Shown here in pieces: positions 61,889 through 64,000 of a DNA stretch of 64,000 nt. Numbering within the stretch: the stretch's first letter is position 1; each line of letters opens with the position of its first letter. The stretch covers positions 170,613 to 234,612 of the forward strand of contig NZ_JAFBEV010000001.1 of NCBI RefSeq assembly GCF_016908935.1, given 5' to 3'. The notes below the pieces were generated by a model that was not told the origin of the DNA, did not search any database, and saw only the letters and a list, made by a program, of their open reading frames with translations. This DNA is from Sporolactobacillus spathodeae (GTDB lineage Bacteria; Bacillota; Bacilli; Bacillales; Sporolactobacillaceae). Both the position numbers and the translations under genes were made by a program.

Positions 61889-62827
61889 ATGGTGAGTAAA
61901 ATGCTAACATCCGAAAGACTGATTGACAGAACAAATGTGTCCATTGAAGAAGCAGCTTCCGGTCATATAGTGAAAGATGTGTTCACCACAATAAAAATTG
62001 GCATTGTCGTATCGAATTTGATCACCGCTTTTGCCGGAGCATGGCTTGCTTTATATTTTACGGGTCAATCGGCGCTTACAGAGCTACTGCAGCTTGTGCT
62101 TGTGCTCAGCGGTACGGCGATGGTGATTGCTGGCGGATGCGCGCTGAATAATTATATTGATCGCGATATCGATCCGATCATGGAACGCACACATGGGCGT
62201 CCATCAGCAACGGGACGATTAACTGGAAAAACGATTCTTGCCTTGGGTTTTGCATTTGCCATTGCCGGTTTGGTTCTTTTGTTCGCAGCTTCGTCAAGTG
62301 CTGCGGTTTTTGGGCTTGCCGGACTGTTTACCTACGTGTTAATTTACACGATGTGGCTGAAACGCGCCCATACGATAAATACTATAGTCGGTAGTTTTGC
62401 TGGGGCGGTTCCGCCATTAATCGGCTGGGCAGCCATTGATCCAAGTCTCAATTCGCCAATACCTTGGATACTGTTCTTGATTATGTTTATCTGGCAGCCG
62501 CCGCATTTCCTTGCTTTGGCAATTAAGCGGGTCGAAGAATACAGAAGCGCGGGTATACCGATGCTGCCGGTTGTTGCTGGTTTTGCGATTACCAAGCGTC
62601 AGATGATTGTTTATGTTGCCGTGCTTCTCCCAGTCTCACTATTGCTGTACTCGCTTGGTGCCTTTTATTTAGTTGCCGCTTTCTTGATGGGAAGTGCGTG
62701 GTTGGCTTACGCGGTTTATGGACTTTTTGCGAAAGATACAGTGGCTTGGTCGCGGGTCATGTTTGTCATATCATTAAATTATTTGACGCTTTTATTTTTT
62801 GTCATGGTACTATCCACATTTATTTAA
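61889..62827 (+). CDS. ctaB: Protoheme IX farnesyltransferase (heme O synthase)
   Basis: A membrane prenyltransferase adding a farnesyl group to heme B to give heme O, the substrate of CtaA. The 312-residue UbiA-family protein has about nine helices, the first Asp-rich motif NNYIDRDIDPIMERTHGRP (about 88-106) and the second YTMWLKRAHTINTIVG, plus WQPPHFLALAI. AAGGAGG is seven bases before ATG 61889. It is monocistronic, followed by a terminator. The oxidase genes ctaCDEF that follow ctaB in B. subtilis are not here. Confidence 0.95.
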   Translation: MVSKMLTSERLIDRTNVSIEEAASGHIVKDVFTTIKIGIVVSNLITAFAGAWLALYFTGQSALTELLQLVLVLSGTAMVIAGGCALNNYIDRDIDPIMERTHGRPSATGRLTGKTILALGFAFAIAGLVLLFAASSSAAVFGLAGLFTYVLIYTMWLKRAHTINTIVGSFAGAVPPLIGWAAIDPSLNSPIPWILFLIMFIWQPPHFLALAIKRVEEYRSAGIPMLPVVAGFAITKRQMIVYVAVLLPVSLLLYSLGAFYLVAAFLMGSAWLAYAVYGLFAKDTVAWSRVMFVISLNYLTLLFFVMVLSTFI

Positions 62828-62855
62828 ATCATTTATATGGCAATATGTCATGTGC

Positions 62856-62885
62856 ACCGGCTATAACAATTTAGCCGGTTTTTTT
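62856..62885 (+). terminator. Terminator after ctaB
   Basis: ACCGGCTA-N8-TAGCCGGT is a perfect 8-bp stem followed by TTTTTTT. Confidence 0.9.
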
Positions 62886-62911
62886 ACGCTTTTTTTTCGC
62901 TTGAATTGCTT

Positions 62912-63050
62912 TTCAAATGCAATAAAGGCGCTCTGGCGCCTTGCGGGGAAACATGCCGGATAGGCCCTGCAGACTTTTGCTTGTACGAGGAGATTCGCGG
63001 TGCACCCGCGGCCAGCCAGCGGACGAAGCGCATTTACTGCAAAATAATAG
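62912..63050 (+). repeat. Dispersed intergenic repeat, copy K
   Basis: It contains TCAAATGCAATAAAGG, CGCTCTGGCGCCTTGCGGGG, AGGCCCTGCAGACTTTTGC, GAGGAGATTCGCGG and CCCGCGGCCAGCCAGC. The tail ACTGCAAAATAATAG resembles copy J, without a hairpin. Confidence 0.78.
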
Positions 63051-63205
63051 CCAGTATCGCCTGGTATATCTAATACGTTAAGAATGTAACTGTCTATGAG
63101 TCAGCCTTTTTTCAAACAGCGCGGAAATTACGAAATATATCTGCATGTTCGAACTTCTTGAATAATAGACTTGTAATACGCGGGGACGAGGAGGAAAGGG
63201 TCGAT

Positions 63206-63688
63206 ATGGTACAAATTGAAAGAATGAATCCGACGGAAGAGCAAGATCTTCATGCTTTTTTTAAACAATATGCCCAATCAGAACATCCAGAGGATGATAC
63301 TGCATCCAAGACCTATCCGTTCATCGAAAATTCAGGAGTCTCGCTGCGGCATGTTCTCGTTGCAAAGGATGGGGGCTCGATCATTGGGGCTGTGATTTTG
63401 ACACGAAGTGTCTGGCAGATGGAACGGTTCACAACGAGGATAGATATCGGCGTATTGCCCGCAAAGCGCAAACAGGGCATTGGCAGACGGCTACTGCATG
63501 CAGCAGAAGCATTCGCTGATGAAATGGGCATATGGCGAATTGAAACCATCCTTTCCGTCCGGAATCGTCCAGCGCTGCTTCTCTTCGGGACGTCCGGTTA
63601 TCAAGTCGAAGCGATGAAGACAAAGGCACTTTCACTAAAAGACGGCATGAGCGATGCCTTTTATATGGCGAAAATCCTGAAAAAATAA
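63206..63688 (+). CDS. GNAT-family N-acetyltransferase
   Basis: A 160-residue acetyl-CoA-dependent N-acetyltransferase. The acetyl-CoA loop is visible as IGVLPAKRKQGIGRRLLHAAEAFA (about 84-107; V..xxRxxGIGxxL), and the late strand-helix NRPALLLFGTSGYQVEAMKT fits the GNAT fold. The substrate is unknown. ATG 63206 follows GAGGAGGAAAGG; the frame upstream to 63158 has no such site. It lies between a repeat copy and an IS element. Confidence 0.85.
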   Translation: MVQIERMNPTEEQDLHAFFKQYAQSEHPEDDTASKTYPFIENSGVSLRHVLVAKDGGSIIGAVILTRSVWQMERFTTRIDIGVLPAKRKQGIGRRLLHAAEAFADEMGIWRIETILSVRNRPALLLFGTSGYQVEAMKTKALSLKDGMSDAFYMAKILKK

Positions 63689-63845
63689 AAATCAGTCGAT
63701 CAGCTGCCAAGCGGTTTATCGTATAGATATTTTGTCGACAATGGGAGCAGGATCTTCAGTCTTGTGGTATTAAGTCAAGGCCTAAATAAGATTTAATTCT
63801 TTGTTTCTCAGATACCTTTGAAAAATAAGACAACACTAACCTAAG

Positions 63846-63872
63846 CCTTCAAAATTACCAAAATTTTGAAGG
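63846..63872. other. AT-rich perfect hairpin beside the IS110-type gene
   Basis: CCTTCAAAATT and AATTTTGAAGG form an 11-bp perfect stem with a 5-base loop, 18 bp beyond the transposase stop. It may be a terminator or part of the element end. Confidence 0.5.
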
Positions 63873-63889
63873 TGATAAGGAGGCGGATT

Positions 63890-64000
63890 TTACTGATTTT
63901 CGGCTAGCCCACCTCCCTTCGGGGTGTAAATCAGGTGATCGCGAAGCAGCACGTCCACCAGCCGAACTAGTTTTCTTGCTGTCAGTACGAGTGCGCGTTT
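63890..64000 (-). mobile_element. 3' end of an IS110-type transposase gene (cut by the window)
   Basis: Reading from the right edge on the minus strand, 36 residues precede a TAA at 63890-63892. They start KRALVLTARKLVRLVDVLL and continue RDHLIYTP. The segment (K)RA(L/V)VxTARKLxRLxxxLLR is typical of the extreme C-terminus of IS110-family transposases. The rest of the gene lies outside the window, so completeness cannot be judged. It lies 200 bp downstream of the GNAT gene. Confidence 0.68.

Overview
This 64-kb window comes from a low-to-moderate-GC, endospore-forming Firmicute of the order Bacillales. The pointers are a YjcZ-type sporulation microprotein, a Spo0E-like phosphatase, RpoY next to RNase J1, CtsR and T-box regulation, and several gene orders that match Bacillus subtilis: pdhABCD then yktB-ykzI-suhB-ylaF-typA-ylaI-ylaN-ftsW-pycA-ctaA/ctaB, and dapH-dapL near a YkuU-like peroxiredoxin. 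The genus cannot be read from the sequence. Nearly all content is chromosomal housekeeping. The only clear mobile DNA is the 3' end of an IS110-type transposase at the right edge.

Layout. 1-6.5 kb: cydABCD (cytochrome bd quinol oxidase and its ABC exporter). 6.5-9.3 kb: CNNM/CBS membrane protein, a YjcZ microprotein and a MutT-like protein. 9.4-12.6 kb: a drug-efflux module (adaptor, DHA2 MFS pump, MarR regulator) with palindromes that look like operators. 13-18.6 kb: cell-wall polymer genes galU, gtrA, tagD, tagB-like and tagF-like, probably for poly(glycerol phosphate) teichoic acid. 18.7-27.3 kb: uspA, clpE with two CtsR boxes, def, tyrS with a T-box leader, ytxH, a metallophosphatase and fumC. 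27.4-36.4 kb: ltaS, a membrane protein, a CwlO/PcsB-like NlpC/P60 hydrolase with WalR-like boxes, a 20-residue membrane microprotein, an HPr-like protein lacking the phosphorylated His, an SGNH hydrolase, a DUF47-Pit phosphate uptake pair and a Spo0E-like gene. 36.7-44.2 kb: dapH-dapL, a peroxiredoxin with a Fur/PerR-like box, an orphan CydB-like protein, rnjA-rpoY and a HAD phosphatase. 44.7-63.7 kb: pdhABCD, yktB, ykzI-like, suhB, ylaF, typA, ylaI, ylaN, ftsW, pycA, ctaA, ctaB and a GNAT acetyltransferase.

How the genes work together. PDH, pyruvate carboxylase, fumarase, cytochrome bd and heme A synthesis give a pyruvate-to-respiration core. GalU/Tag/LtaS/FtsW/CwlO-like/DapH-DapL supply wall polymers, precursors and remodelling. 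CtsR, T-box, WalR-like, Fur/PerR-like and cre-like sites suggest stress, amino-acid, envelope, metal and carbon control.

The strongest unexplained signal is a dispersed intergenic repeat of about 150-175 bp, with at least twelve full, deleted or fragmentary copies between 9.3 and 63.1 kb. All lie in the same orientation, none is inside a gene, and several end in a hairpin followed by T residues. One copy separates pdhB from pdhC. Many genes here start with TTG or GTG behind strong ribosome-binding sites (cydB, ltaS, pdhC, ylaI, ylaN, the HAD gene, the DUF47 gene), and starts were assigned accordingly.
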